This document shows, one piece after another, positions 8,899-17,493 of a stretch of 64,000 nucleotides of DNA (position 1 is the first letter of the stretch; every line of letters begins with the position of its first letter). The position numbers and the translations under genes are program-made. The stretch comes from Oscillospiraceae bacterium (lineage in GTDB: Bacteria; Bacillota; Clostridia; Oscillospirales; Ruminococcaceae): NCBI GenBank assembly GCA_017513135.1, contig JAFWDH010000018.1:62001-126000 (forward strand), in the 5' to 3' direction. The notes beneath the pieces were generated by a model that had not been told where the DNA came from, did not search any database, and saw only the letters and a list, made by a program, of their open reading frames with translations.

Positions 8899-8907
8899 TG
8901 TTAGAAT
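8899..8907 (+). promoter_or_regulatory. extended -10 promoter element of the flavin reductase gene
   Basis: TGT then TAGAAT (8902-8907), 24 bases before the ATG at 8931 and just before a GGAGG site. No good -35 is visible. Confidence 0.45.
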
Positions 8908-8930
8908 TATACTGACAGGAGGTAGATCAT

Positions 8931-9563
8931 ATGAGAAAGATCATTGGAATCAACGGCAGTCCCAGGATGAACTGGAACAGCGCAAAAATGCTTGACAGTG
9001 CTCTTAAAGGAGCCGCCGACAAGGGGATCGAGACAAAGAGAATAGACCTTTACAAGTTGAAGTACACAGGCTGCAGGAGCTGTTTTTCCTGCAAGCGTCT
9101 GGGTTCACCGGGTTTTGGCAGATGTGCCGTAAACGATGAGCTCAAGCCTGTTCTCGATGAGATACTTGACTCCGACGGGTTGATCGTCTCATCCCCTGTC
9201 TACTTCGGAAGCGACCCGGGAATGGTCAGGTCCTTCTTTGAGAGACTGTGGTTTCCGAGCCATACCTACAGCAGTGATGAAACCGTGGCATATGACCTGC
9301 ACCTCAAGGTAGGACTGATCTACACAATGAATGTTCCGTCAGCGCATTACTATACGGAGTTCCTGGAGTCTCAGAAGAACAAGTTCGATTCGATGGTCGG
9401 TGAGACAGAAGTGCTTTGCGCCACAGATACCCTTCAGTTTGATGACTATTCCAAATACTCAAGTTCAGCTTTTGATCCCGTGCACAAGCTGGAAGTTCAT
9501 GAGAGCTCTTTTGCTGATGATCTTCGCAGAGCCTATCAGATGGGACAGACGCTCCTCGGCTGA
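8931..9563 (+). CDS. NAD(P)H-dependent FMN reductase / flavodoxin-fold protein
   Basis: A 210-residue flavodoxin-like oxidoreductase. It starts with the KIIGINGSPR phosphate-binding loop for FMN, continues with a CxxCxxC-like segment (GCRSCFSCKR, residues about 46-55) typical of the iron-sulfur flavoprotein-like NADPH-dependent FMN reductases, and has SSPVYFGSDPGMVRSFFERL for the isoalloxazine ring. The ATG has a strong GGAGG site. It is followed at 41 bases by a GTPase and could share its transcript. Likely used in anaerobic electron transfer or oxidant removal; substrate unknown. Confidence 0.88.
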   Translation: MRKIIGINGSPRMNWNSAKMLDSALKGAADKGIETKRIDLYKLKYTGCRSCFSCKRLGSPGFGRCAVNDELKPVLDEILDSDGLIVSSPVYFGSDPGMVRSFFERLWFPSHTYSSDETVAYDLHLKVGLIYTMNVPSAHYYTEFLESQKNKFDSMVGETEVLCATDTLQFDDYSKYSSSAFDPVHKLEVHESSFADDLRRAYQMGQTLLG

Positions 9564-9604
9564 ACAACCATCCACCGCATATAGTCCAGAAAGCAGTGAA
9601 CGAT

Positions 9605-10753
9605 ATGGAAAAAGGCAATGTGCTCGTTATTGGCAATTCCGGCGTCGGCAAGTCCACACTGATCAATTCGGTGCTTGGCGAGGATCATGCCGTGACCGGT
9701 TACGGTATCACGGGAACGACAAAAGAACTGTCCATATACGAGAACGACCGAATCCCTTTCAGGATAATAGACACTGTAGGTTTCGAGCCCTCGTACCGTA
9801 AAGCCTCCAAAGCTGTCCGTTCCGTACGGAGCTGGTCACGCGAAAGCACCAAGGCCGGCAATGAGGACACACGCATCAGTGTGATCTGGTGCTGCGTGGA
9901 AGGGACATCGAGAAAGCTTTTCCCGGAGACCATCAGGATCATGGCTAAAGCAGTGTCAATGTGGCCTTCTGTTCCCGTCATAGCAGTGATAACCAAATCC
10001 TATTCCGTTCCGGAAAGGAAAGAAAACATCCTTATGGTCCACGAAGCGTTCCAGACTCACAGGCGGCTGAAAGGAAATCTGAAAAGGATCATTCCCGTGG
10101 TCGCCATGACATACCGGCTCAATGATGAGGCATTCGCTCCTCCGGAAGGCATAACGGAACTGATCGACGCGACAAACAGTCTTCTTCCGGAAGGGATAAG
10201 GTCTTCGAAGAAGGATGTTTTCAGATATAAACTTGAACGCAAACGTGCCTTCGCTCACAGTGCGGTCGCGCTGGCTACAGCCGGCGCAGCGGCTGTAGGC
10301 GCTGTTCCGATGCCGTTTCCGGACGCAGCCATACTGACGCCGCTGGAAGTTGCCGAGATCAATACGATATCCCGCATCTACGAGATCAGCAGAAATGACG
10401 CGCTCGTAAAGTTTGTCGATTCCATCGTAGAGGCCGGAACCGTCAGTGTGACTGCCAGAGCAGCCGTGAACGCGCTGAAATCCATTCCCGGAATCAATGC
10501 CGCAGCCACAGCAGTTAACGCCTTTATAGCCGGGAGCATTGCAGCGGCGATCGGAGAAAGCTCTGTTTACGCTTTTGAACAGATCTACTCCGGAGACAGA
10601 TCCATATATGATACGGAATGGGTAAAAAAACTTACGGAGGGAAGCCTCTCCGGTTCATTCGTAACAAAAGCCGGGAAAGCGATCCGGAGCATCAGTGATA
10701 TGCAGGATCCGAAGCATATAGCAGACATGATCCTTGCCGTGTTTTTCAAATGA
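9605..10753 (+). CDS. P-loop GTPase with C-terminal DUF697-like membrane-associated domain
   Basis: A 382-residue Era/septin-like GTPase. The G1 loop is GNSGVGKST (residues 10-18), switch I threonines lie near 36-39, and G3 is DTVG (56-59). The G4 position reads ITKSYS, lacking the usual Asp of TKxD, so guanine specificity may be relaxed. From about residue 215 there is an Ala/Gly-rich helical domain (ALATAGAAAVGAVPMPFPDA) resembling DUF697, which usually associates with membranes. ATG 9605 and GTG 9596 are both possible starts; neither has a good ribosome binding site. Function in the cell is unknown. Confidence 0.82.
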   Translation: MEKGNVLVIGNSGVGKSTLINSVLGEDHAVTGYGITGTTKELSIYENDRIPFRIIDTVGFEPSYRKASKAVRSVRSWSRESTKAGNEDTRISVIWCCVEGTSRKLFPETIRIMAKAVSMWPSVPVIAVITKSYSVPERKENILMVHEAFQTHRRLKGNLKRIIPVVAMTYRLNDEAFAPPEGITELIDATNSLLPEGIRSSKKDVFRYKLERKRAFAHSAVALATAGAAAVGAVPMPFPDAAILTPLEVAEINTISRIYEISRNDALVKFVDSIVEAGTVSVTARAAVNALKSIPGINAAATAVNAFIAGSIAAAIGESSVYAFEQIYSGDRSIYDTEWVKKLTEGSLSGSFVTKAGKAIRSISDMQDPKHIADMILAVFFK

Positions 10754-10877
10754 TACGGTGTCACACGCTAAAAAACACATGCGCGCTTTTAGGAATCATT
10801 GACTTAAACATCGGCAAAATGTACTATTTTATATAAAAAAGACACTTTGTTCAGGTTCGTTTTTTCGGGGTTAAAAC

Positions 10878-11432
10878 ATGGAAAACCAACGCGTCAGACT
10901 AACAAAAAGGCTTCTGAAGGACGCTCTGATCTCGCTGATGCAGACGATGCCTTTCGACCGCATCACCGTCAAAAGGCTGTGTGAAGAAGCCGGTATCAAC
11001 AGGACTACATTCTACCTTCACTACAATGACACGGAGCAGCTTCTTCTGAACGCTGAGGACGACATAATCAAAGTAGCGAAGGATATGATCATCGGTCCCG
11101 ACAGAAGCAGGACAAGTCTGGAATGCATCTCAGAGTTTTTGTCTTACGTCCAGCTTAATGCCCTTCACTTCAGAGCACTTCTCACTTTCAAGGATTCCGA
11201 GATCTTCATTCAGCGCTTCTCACGTGATGTCATCGATTCGCTCAAGCCTTATCTGAGCGGCCTTAATATGCCGGAGGAAAAAAAGGACTATTACCTTTAT
11301 TATGTCATGGTCGGAAGTCTTGCCGTCATCAGGGAATGGATAACATCAGGTTTCAGGATTCCGGCCAATGAGATGGCCGAACTGCTGTACAGAATGACAT
11401 TCGATGTCATAAACAAGCCTTCTGATACCTGA
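10878..11432 (+). CDS. TetR-family transcriptional regulator
   Basis: A 184-residue regulator. The N-terminal part is a TetR helix-turn-helix: LLKDALISLMQTMPFDRITVKRL, then the recognition helix region EEAGINRTTFYLHY, ending about residue 50. The remaining helices form the ligand-binding and dimerisation domain and resemble the TetR_C group often found with this form of HTH in Clostridia. It is monocistronic, with terminator hairpins after it. The convergent MFS exporter downstream is not in a typical TetR divergent arrangement, so its target is unclear. Confidence 0.9.
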   Translation: MENQRVRLTKRLLKDALISLMQTMPFDRITVKRLCEEAGINRTTFYLHYNDTEQLLLNAEDDIIKVAKDMIIGPDRSRTSLECISEFLSYVQLNALHFRALLTFKDSEIFIQRFSRDVIDSLKPYLSGLNMPEEKKDYYLYYVMVGSLAVIREWITSGFRIPANEMAELLYRMTFDVINKPSDT

Positions 11433-11458
11433 TCTGTCATCAGAAAAAACAAGATCGC

Positions 11459-11497
11459 AAAACAGCGTCCGTCATTAGAGACACGCGCTGTTTTGTT
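11459..11497 (+). terminator. intrinsic terminator of the TetR gene
   Basis: AAAACAGCG pairs with CGCTGTTTT across an 18-base loop, followed by a T-rich stretch. Confidence 0.7.
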
Positions 11498-11498
11498 C

Positions 11499-11567
11499 CA
11501 CTGTAAACAACAGCGGCCGAGTGTTCACTTACGGAACACTACGGCCGCAATTCTTATTCTTACAGTG
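11499..11567. repeat. nested inverted repeat between convergent genes
   Basis: An inner, almost perfect palindrome (11513-11548: GCGGCCG-AGTGTTC, a 7-base loop, and its complement with one bulged A) is enclosed by outer arms CACTGTAA (11499-11506) and TTACAGTG (11560-11567). It lies just after the TetR terminator and before the end of the MFS gene, so it may terminate the minus-strand transcript, though the T-run there is poor. Confidence 0.7.
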
Positions 11568-11626
11568 TCATTCAGAGTATGGTCCACTGGTGCGGATCAT
11601 CGTCTGCGACATCGATCCCGGAGAGA

Positions 11627-12820
11627 TCAGCACATAACTCCGTACTTCTTGTAGTCGTACTTCCACTTGATGGTGAAGACGATGACGCCAAGCACAAGAA
11701 GTATGGCGGCATATCCGTTGAACATTATCTCATATCCGTAATGCTCAGCTACATATCCTCCGACGATAGGCGCGACCGCATTGCCTACATCAGCGCCGAT
11801 ATAGCATGTGCTGCTGACGACACCGGCCTTATCCCGTCCTATCATCTTAAGCGACGTAGACTGAATGGCCGGTGAGCCGGATCCCTGTCCTATTGCTTTG
11901 AGTACGCCGGCTATGATGACCATAGTCAGTGTCTTGGCGCTGCCGAGGATCACGAATCCTGCCGCAGCGATCACCAGCGACGGATACAGGACTATCCGAA
12001 GTCCTTTTTTGTCCACCAGTTTGCCGGAGAACGGACGCACCATGAACATGACTATAGAGTACGCAGTATAGAACATGCTTATGTTCTCTATTCCCCTGTA
12101 CTCCCCGTAGACCACCAGCATGGATGTGATCAGTCCGTTACCGCTGCTGAACAGGCAAAGGATGAGCGCATAGGGCAAAAGCCGTACAGCTATAAAATCA
12201 TTGATGTCAAACTTCCTGCTCGGAGGTGTCTCCGGCTTGCTGTAAGGTATAAAGCAGAATATAACGACACCGATGAGGGTGACAGCGGCAGCGGCGAAGA
12301 AAGTCATGGAGTAGTCAAAACGTTCAACGATCCACATGCCGAGATTCGGCCCGACAGACTGCGAAACGATAGTGCTCAGCGCCATCCATCCCATACCCTC
12401 ACCGAGCCGGTCCTTGGGTATAAACATCGAGTTGAATGCCATCATCGCCACTCCGGTGAATGAAAATGCGATTCCGTGGATAAGGCGGACGATGACCAGC
12501 GCAGTCACTGAAGTGACCCTGGACAGAATGACAAGACATATGATGATGACAGTATTGGCGATCAGGATTATCTTCTTCCTGCTGAACCTGTCGCTGGTCC
12601 TTCCCGCAAACGGGCGGAGCACCAGAGCCGAGACGGAGAGCAGTGATGCTATCGTAGTCGCTATCGTCAGAGGTGCACCCAGACTGAGCGCGAACTTGGT
12701 GATGAACGGCGTGACCATATACGACGCCGAGTGAATAAAAGTGCTCAGTACGAGGATCATGATATAGGACTTGTTCCAAAGCTTGGTCTGTTCCTGCATG
12801 GGCTGATTGTTGTTGCTCAT
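11627..12820 (-). CDS. major facilitator superfamily transporter
   Basis: A 397-residue secondary transporter with about 12 hydrophobic segments. The MFS loop 2-3 signature is present near residues 74-85 (AGRTSDRFSRKKI), and a related sequence in the second half (FSGKLVDKKGLR) marks the internal repeat. It resembles drug or small-molecule proton antiporters of the sugar-efflux/multidrug group. It stands alone, separated by about 100 bases from the aldo/keto reductase upstream. Substrate not evident. Confidence 0.88.
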   Translation of the reverse strand: MSNNNQPMQEQTKLWNKSYIMILVLSTFIHSASYMVTPFITKFALSLGAPLTIATTIASLLSVSALVLRPFAGRTSDRFSRKKIILIANTVIIICLVILSRVTSVTALVIVRLIHGIAFSFTGVAMMAFNSMFIPKDRLGEGMGWMALSTIVSQSVGPNLGMWIVERFDYSMTFFAAAAVTLIGVVIFCFIPYSKPETPPSRKFDINDFIAVRLLPYALILCLFSSGNGLITSMLVVYGEYRGIENISMFYTAYSIVMFMVRPFSGKLVDKKGLRIVLYPSLVIAAAGFVILGSAKTLTMVIIAGVLKAIGQGSGSPAIQSTSLKMIGRDKAGVVSSTCYIGADVGNAVAPIVGGYVAEHYGYEIMFNGYAAILLVLGVIVFTIKWKYDYKKYGVMC

Positions 12821-12922
12821 TTTAATCCTCTCATAATGTTCTTTAACCCGAATAGTTTAGCACAAAGGGCAGTTGCGCTCAACCGTACGCAGGTTTTAAT
12901 AATACAGAGCGTATAGATCAGC

Positions 12923-13891
12923 TCAATGATAATTGAAATACGATCCCCTGATCTGCTTCCATACCTCATCGCACTTCAGCATCAGCTCCTCGGATACGGG
13001 TCTGGCATTTGAAACGATCTCTATATTCTGAACGACATGATCGTATTTGCTGGCACCCGCTATGATACTGTCCACCTCTCTGTGGGCTGCAAGCCAGTTG
13101 AGAGAGAACTCGAGAATGCTCATCCCCGCCTCGGCCGCTATTTCGGTCAGACGCTCGACCGCGTCAAGATTGCCGTCATTCCAGTACCTGCCGTTATACC
13201 CCGCATTGGTTGCCAGTCTTGAATCGGCGGCAGGACCGCTCCTGCTGTGTTTTCCGGACAGCAGCCCCGCTGCTATGGGATTGTAGACCGCGAGTCCCAT
13301 ATTGTACTGTCTCAGGAACGGGAACATCTCATCCTCAATGCCTCTGGTTATCAGATTGTATACGCTTTCGGTGATCACCGGTGCTATGCAGTTCATCTCC
13401 TTCGCCTTATGGATGAATGAGCAGCATTCCCACGCCCCGTAATTGCTGACGCCATAGTAGCGTATCTTCCCGCTCCTCACCAGCTGGGTCATCGTTTCTA
13501 TGGTCTCCTCTATGGGAGTATCGGCGTCAGGATGGTGCAGATACAGGATATCTATGTAGTCGGTCCTCAGTTTTGTGAGGCTCTCCTCCACATTCTGTAT
13601 TATGTGCTTTCTGCCGAGGCCGGACTGGTTAGGGAGCGGTCCTTTCGGGTTGTGCACTTTCGTTGCTATAACCGCAAGGTCCCTTTTCTTCTCGAGCGCC
13701 TCCCCTACTATAGCCTCGCTCCTTCCGCCGGTGTATGTGTCAGCTGTGTCGAAGAAGTTGACGCCGTTATCGAGCGCGTAATCGATTATCCTGACAGACT
13801 CGTCCTTTTCCGTCTGTCCTCCGAACATCATCGTTCCGAGGCAGAACCTCGAGACTTTAAGTCCGGTCCCCTTGATATTCAGGTATTCCAT
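12923..13891 (-). CDS. aldo/keto reductase (YdhF/general stress type)
   Basis: A 322-residue AKR with the complete tetrad: Asp and Tyr in FFDTADTYTGGRSE, Lys in VIATKVHNP and His in LYLHHPD. The segment GVSNYGAWE, then VYNPIAAGLLSGKH and the terminal ASKYDHVVQNIEI cofactor motif, are canonical. It lies 24 bases after the MBL-fold gene in a minus-strand run of five genes and is probably the last gene of that operon. Likely reduces aldehydes or ketones using NADPH; the physiological substrate is unknown. Confidence 0.92.
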   Translation of the reverse strand: MEYLNIKGTGLKVSRFCLGTMMFGGQTEKDESVRIIDYALDNGVNFFDTADTYTGGRSEAIVGEALEKKRDLAVIATKVHNPKGPLPNQSGLGRKHIIQNVEESLTKLRTDYIDILYLHHPDADTPIEETIETMTQLVRSGKIRYYGVSNYGAWECCSFIHKAKEMNCIAPVITESVYNLITRGIEDEMFPFLRQYNMGLAVYNPIAAGLLSGKHSRSGPAADSRLATNAGYNGRYWNDGNLDAVERLTEIAAEAGMSILEFSLNWLAAHREVDSIIAGASKYDHVVQNIEIVSNARPVSEELMLKCDEVWKQIRGSYFNYH

Positions 13892-13915
13892 CAGATATCC
13901 CTCCGTAAAAATGAT

Positions 13916-14818
13916 CTATCCGTTATCAACTGTTTTTTCAGGCCAGACAGTGTTTCCGTCACTTCTGAATACCACAGTTCCGTCTTTATCCGTTCTGAAG
14001 ACCTGCGATCCGACATCCCTCAGTTTTTCTATGACGTATTCAGAAGGATGCCCGTGCTCATTATCCTTTCCCACTGAGATGACCGAATAACTCGGACTCA
14101 CCTCTCTGAGAAAATAGTAATAGCTTGACGATCCGCTGCCGTGGTGTCCCACCTTCAGCAGATCAGCCCGGAGAGAGAACTCCGATCCCATCATGTCGAT
14201 CTCCGCATCATATCCGGCATCTCCGGTAAGCAGGACAGAGATTTTGCCGTAATCGATCCTCAGGACCAGAGAACAGTCGTTCAGTTCCTCATATTCCTTT
14301 GCCGGACCGATCACGGTAACAGCGGCTCCGCCCAGTTTCAGGACCGTTCCGACTTCAGGGACCTTGAGTTCCAGCCCCTGCTGCCTTACATGCTCAAGGA
14401 ACGACTCAAAGCTTTTTGACCCATATTCTCTGACGCAGCAGAAGGCTTCATCAGCTTTCGCGTATTCAAGCGCTCCGGAAAGTCCTCCTGCATGGTCGGC
14501 GTGCGGGTGTGTGCAGAACACATATTTCAGACGATCAATGGAGTTTTCTTTCAGATATGTATAGATAAGATCCGAATACTCCGGCAATCCTCCGTCCACC
14601 AACATAGTCTCCCCGTCAGCAGTCACGATTACCGAATCGCCTTCTCCGACATCCAGAAAAGTGACTGTCATTCCTCCGAAGCTTTCCGGAAGCATATTTC
14701 CGCTATCGCTTTTTTGTTCCTGCCATCGCAGATATAAGACGTAAAAAACGACTGATGCCGCGCACAGCAGAACAGCGCTCAGCGCATAGAGTCTTCTTCT
14801 GTTACTGGAGGCGCGCAT
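13916..14818 (-). CDS. membrane-anchored MBL-fold hydrolase, ComEC C-terminal type
   Basis: A 300-residue metallo-beta-lactamase-fold protein. Residues about 10-30 form one membrane anchor, so the enzyme domain is likely outside. The metal motif is HPHADH (H104, H106, D108, H109), with LLTGDAG and VGHHGSGSS supplying the other ligands and DVGEGDS marking the ComEC-like group. Stand-alone proteins of this type are thought to be nucleases or phosphodiesterases acting on extracellular DNA or nucleotides (family inference). It overlaps the membrane protein gene upstream by 17 bases, so it is translationally coupled. Confidence 0.88.
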   Translation of the reverse strand: MRASSNRRRLYALSAVLLCAASVVFYVLYLRWQEQKSDSGNMLPESFGGMTVTFLDVGEGDSVIVTADGETMLVDGGLPEYSDLIYTYLKENSIDRLKYVFCTHPHADHAGGLSGALEYAKADEAFCCVREYGSKSFESFLEHVRQQGLELKVPEVGTVLKLGGAAVTVIGPAKEYEELNDCSLVLRIDYGKISVLLTGDAGYDAEIDMMGSEFSLRADLLKVGHHGSGSSSYYYFLREVSPSYSVISVGKDNEHGHPSEYVIEKLRDVGSQVFRTDKDGTVVFRSDGNTVWPEKTVDNG

Positions 14819-15479
14819 CGGTGACCTCAGAAGTCCTGCGTATCATTCCCGCGGCGATAAACATCGCGACCGCTATCAGAGCATGGCTGAAGACCGCTCC
14901 TTTGCAGGGAAGTCCGCAAATGATCACAGGTTCAGCTATTGCCGATTCGACCGCGATGGAGAGCAGAAGGAACAACGCCATAACGATGAACCTTGTCTTC
15001 AGACCGTTTTTGCCGCCGTCCCTGCAGGACATTACAGAATAGATGATATGCAGCACTGCGGGAACGCCGAAAACAGCAAAGATCGGATTCATATCGTTTC
15101 CGTAGATGAACCTTACCACACCGTTCACGACAGCGGTAAGCGCCCCGAAAACAGTAATCAGAGCGACTGTTCTTCTGCTGACACTATCAGGTCTGAATAC
15201 TCTCATTATCTGGATCCACAGCATTGCCGTGAGCGCGGTTATAAGAGCATATTCCAAGGGCCAGAATATCCTCAGATAACGCTCACCGATATGCACGGAA
15301 TGCAGCACTGCACCCGCCAGCAAAGTGACAGCGACCGTCACGCTCAGTGAGAACCAGCCGCGTCCCAGCGGACCTTTCTTTCTGTTTTCTGCCGAGACTG
15401 CAGTCATTGCAAGACTCACCGCCAGAAGCGGCAGATCCGACAGCCCGGTGACAAGCTCGGAGCCAGTATTATAGTTCAT
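14802..15479 (-). CDS. multi-pass membrane protein of unknown function
   Basis: A 225-residue integral membrane protein with about seven hydrophobic segments and short loops. I recognise no catalytic motif. ATG 15479 (MNYNTGSELV) is chosen over an upstream in-frame codon because it has a GGAAAG site and gives a short overlap of 11 bases with the Nudix gene. It is sandwiched between a Nudix hydrolase and an extracellular MBL hydrolase with overlapping ends, so the three products are probably made together. Its role could be transport or sensing; not determinable here. Confidence 0.7.
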   Translation of the reverse strand: MNYNTGSELVTGLSDLPLLAVSLAMTAVSAENRKKGPLGRGWFSLSVTVAVTLLAGAVLHSVHIGERYLRIFWPLEYALITALTAMLWIQIMRVFRPDSVSRRTVALITVFGALTAVVNGVVRFIYGNDMNPIFAVFGVPAVLHIIYSVMSCRDGGKNGLKTRFIVMALFLLLSIAVESAIAEPVIICGLPCKGAVFSHALIAVAMFIAAGMIRRTSEVTDARLQ

Positions 15480-16140
15480 TTTCTTTCCACATACCTGAGA
15501 CGAAATAGATAAGAGCCGCCCATGTATACACCGAATAGAAATTGCCTTCTGCGTCCCTGCCGTCTCTGAGAACACGCCTCGCATCTTTTTCTGTCAGCAG
15601 GACATATCCGTCAAAGAACTCCGATCCGACGGCACCGTCCTGCGTGACTTCGCTCTCCTCATCAGCTGATACCACAGCACAGACAAGAGCGTTGCACTCG
15701 TCCGTAAGGCCGGGCGAACTGAATACCAGAGGGTTGACTTCAAATACCCTGTCTGTGTCCCGGACAGTGATGCCGGTCTCTTCAAATATCTCTCTTCTGG
15801 CAGTCAGCAGTACTGCGTCTTCTTTTCCCGCGTCTTCTTTGTCTATCAGACCCGCCGGAGGACTGAGAAGGAACCTTCCCGTAGGATACCTGTATTCATA
15901 CTGAAGGAACAGTTTCGGTTCCGCCGATCCCGATTTCAGAATGACTATGCAGGTAGCCGCGTCCGGAGCCATGCTCCTGAACTCCTCGTCCGTCTTGATC
16001 GCTATCAGCTCCTCCTTCTCCCGCCTTGAAGCATCATAATAGTGCCGTTCCGGCGCATACTGAAGATCGTACACCTTTACGAATCTGGTCTCCAGCAGAG
16101 TTTCGACATTCTCCTTCTTTATGATCGGTCCTTCCATCAT
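15469..16140 (-). CDS. Nudix hydrolase, ADP-ribose pyrophosphatase-like
   Basis: A 223-residue Nudix enzyme that cleaves a nucleoside diphosphate linked to X. The Nudix box is complete, with REIFEETGI as its core preceded by Gly 19 residues earlier (GLIDKEDAGKED...). The N-terminal strand and the PAGLIDKED loop resemble ADP-ribose pyrophosphatases. The start ATG 16140 follows a GGAGGGGG site by a few bases and overlaps the exonuclease stop by ATGA. It is the second gene of the operon. Substrate is not proven by sequence. Confidence 0.88.
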   Translation of the reverse strand: MMEGPIIKKENVETLLETRFVKVYDLQYAPERHYYDASRREKEELIAIKTDEEFRSMAPDAATCIVILKSGSAEPKLFLQYEYRYPTGRFLLSPPAGLIDKEDAGKEDAVLLTARREIFEETGITVRDTDRVFEVNPLVFSSPGLTDECNALVCAVVSADEESEVTQDGAVGSEFFDGYVLLTEKDARRVLRDGRDAEGNFYSVYTWAALIYFVSGMWKENEL

Positions 16141-16715
16141 ATCTCCCCCTCCGGTTCCTCCGGAACATTGATTATATCCAGTGTGTCGGGCATCCATTTC
16201 TCAAATACCAGAGCGGTGTTTATGCAGTCATACAGCGCATCATGTGCGCCTTTGATCCTGACTCCCATGATCTCTACTGCTCTGCTGAGAGAGCACCTCT
16301 GCTCTTCGTACAGATAATCCCTGTCGAACTTTTCCTGAAGGTCTATGAACTTCATTCCTTCCGGAAGCCCAACTCCGTACAGCTCAGCATTCTGCCTCAC
16401 CGCCTTTTCGTCTGATGTCCCCCACTCACCGAAAACCAGTTCATCGCCGCACCATTTCAGAAAGTCAGGAAATACCTCCGCAAACGGTCTTTTCATCATT
16501 ATCTCTTCCTGTGATATCCTGGTGAGTTTTTTGACCGATGAAGTCAGCACCGGGAGCTCGACAGGTCTCACCAGTTCACGGAATCTGTCGCATACTCTGA
16601 AAGAATCGTCAGTCTTTACAGCCCCTATCTCGATGATATCTCCTTCGAACGCATCGGGATCATCTTCTGCAGCCGGAGACGGCGGCTGGTTCCATTCAAG
16701 ATCTATTATTATCAT
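16137..16715 (-). CDS. DEDDh 3'-5' exonuclease (DnaQ-like)
   Basis: A 192-residue single-domain exonuclease. Exo I is IIIDLEW (D5, E7), Exo II lies in the FLKWCGDELVFGEW region, and Exo III is GAHDALYD with the general-base His. IIEIGAVKTD is typical of the fold. Such proteins process RNA or DNA 3' ends, or act in oligonucleotide degradation. It is the first gene of the minus-strand operon; a TATAAT-like -10 (minus strand, 16759-16764) lies about 45 bases upstream. The length fits stand-alone family members. Confidence 0.88.
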   Translation of the reverse strand: MIIIDLEWNQPPSPAAEDDPDAFEGDIIEIGAVKTDDSFRVCDRFRELVRPVELPVLTSSVKKLTRISQEEIMMKRPFAEVFPDFLKWCGDELVFGEWGTSDEKAVRQNAELYGVGLPEGMKFIDLQEKFDRDYLYEEQRCSLSRAVEIMGVRIKGAHDALYDCINTALVFEKWMPDTLDIINVPEEPEGEI

Positions 16716-16758
16716 TATCCTTCAATACTCCCCGAATCCATTCTCTATTTCGCTTTTA

Positions 16759-16764
16759 ATTATA
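16759..16764 (-). promoter_or_regulatory. -10 element of the exonuclease operon
   Basis: TATAAT on the minus strand, about 45 bases before the exonuclease ATG. No convincing -35 is seen. Confidence 0.4.
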
Positions 16765-16815
16765 CTTGAACCGGCTTATTCCGCCACTTTTTTTGTTTTT
16801 CCGCTCTATGCCCTG

Positions 16816-16824
16816 TGCTATACT
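16816..16824 (+). promoter_or_regulatory. extended -10 promoter of the YtxH-like gene
   Basis: TGC then TATACT (16819-16824), 55 bases before the ATG at 16879, giving a short leader with a CAGGAG site. Confidence 0.5.
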
Positions 16825-16878
16825 TTCATCACAAGGGTGATCAGTCACTAAACAATAATTGACAGGAGAATATAAGAA

Positions 16879-17283
16879 ATGGCAAGAAGAAGAAAAAGAG
16901 TCCTTGGAAGGCTCCTCGGAAGGCTTGCGGTGGCTGTTGGTCTTGCTGCCGTAGTCTCAAACCTTGAGAAGGAAGCGAAGGAAGAGGGAAAAGACATCAC
17001 CGACGTCGCAGTTGATAAGGTCAATACCTTTGTGGACAGTGTAAAATCCGGTGAACTGCAGAAAAACGTCCTCGAAAAGGCTGATAAGCTGATCAACAGC
17101 ACAAAAAAGAGCGTAAACAATGCAGTTGAAACGGTCAAATCGGCTGACATAAAGGAAAAAGTCGTTGAGATGGCTGACAACCTCAAGGACGGGGTAGTAG
17201 ACATCATAGACGGGGCCGGTACGAACGCACCTGAGGACGAAACCGCCGAAGGCGATGTTGCTTCAGATACTAAAGAGGAATAA
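16879..17283 (+). CDS. YtxH-like helical protein
   Basis: A 134-residue protein with a strongly basic start (MARRRKRVLGR), one short hydrophobic segment near residues 12-28, and a long amphipathic helical region in which Val, Lys and Asp/Glu recur with a period of about 11 residues (VDKVNTFVDSV, VLEKADKLINS, AVETVKSADIK). The tail is acidic. This pattern resembles YtxH or LEA-like stress proteins, but the match is by appearance only. It is monocistronic with a strong terminator. Confidence 0.65.
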   Translation: MARRRKRVLGRLLGRLAVAVGLAAVVSNLEKEAKEEGKDITDVAVDKVNTFVDSVKSGELQKNVLEKADKLINSTKKSVNNAVETVKSADIKEKVVEMADNLKDGVVDIIDGAGTNAPEDETAEGDVASDTKEE

Positions 17284-17326
17284 GTCCGGTCTTCTGAGAA
17301 CAGTCGTCCGTTAAGAATGACGATCC

Positions 17327-17369
17327 AGAAAGCCTGACAGGCTCTTTGCCTGTCAGGCTTTCTTTTTTT
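17327..17369 (+). terminator. strong intrinsic terminator
   Basis: A perfect 16-bp stem (AGAAAGCCTGACAGGC and complement, 5-base loop) is followed by a long T-run, just after the YtxH-like gene. Confidence 0.92.
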
Positions 17370-17493
17370 GTGCAATTGAGCCTATATTTTCCGCGTGAAA
17401 AAATATATTTTGTAAGCATTTACTATTTTTATTCAAAGGAATATAATAATCCATTATATTAAGCAGCATATCTTCATGAAAGAGGAAAGACAT

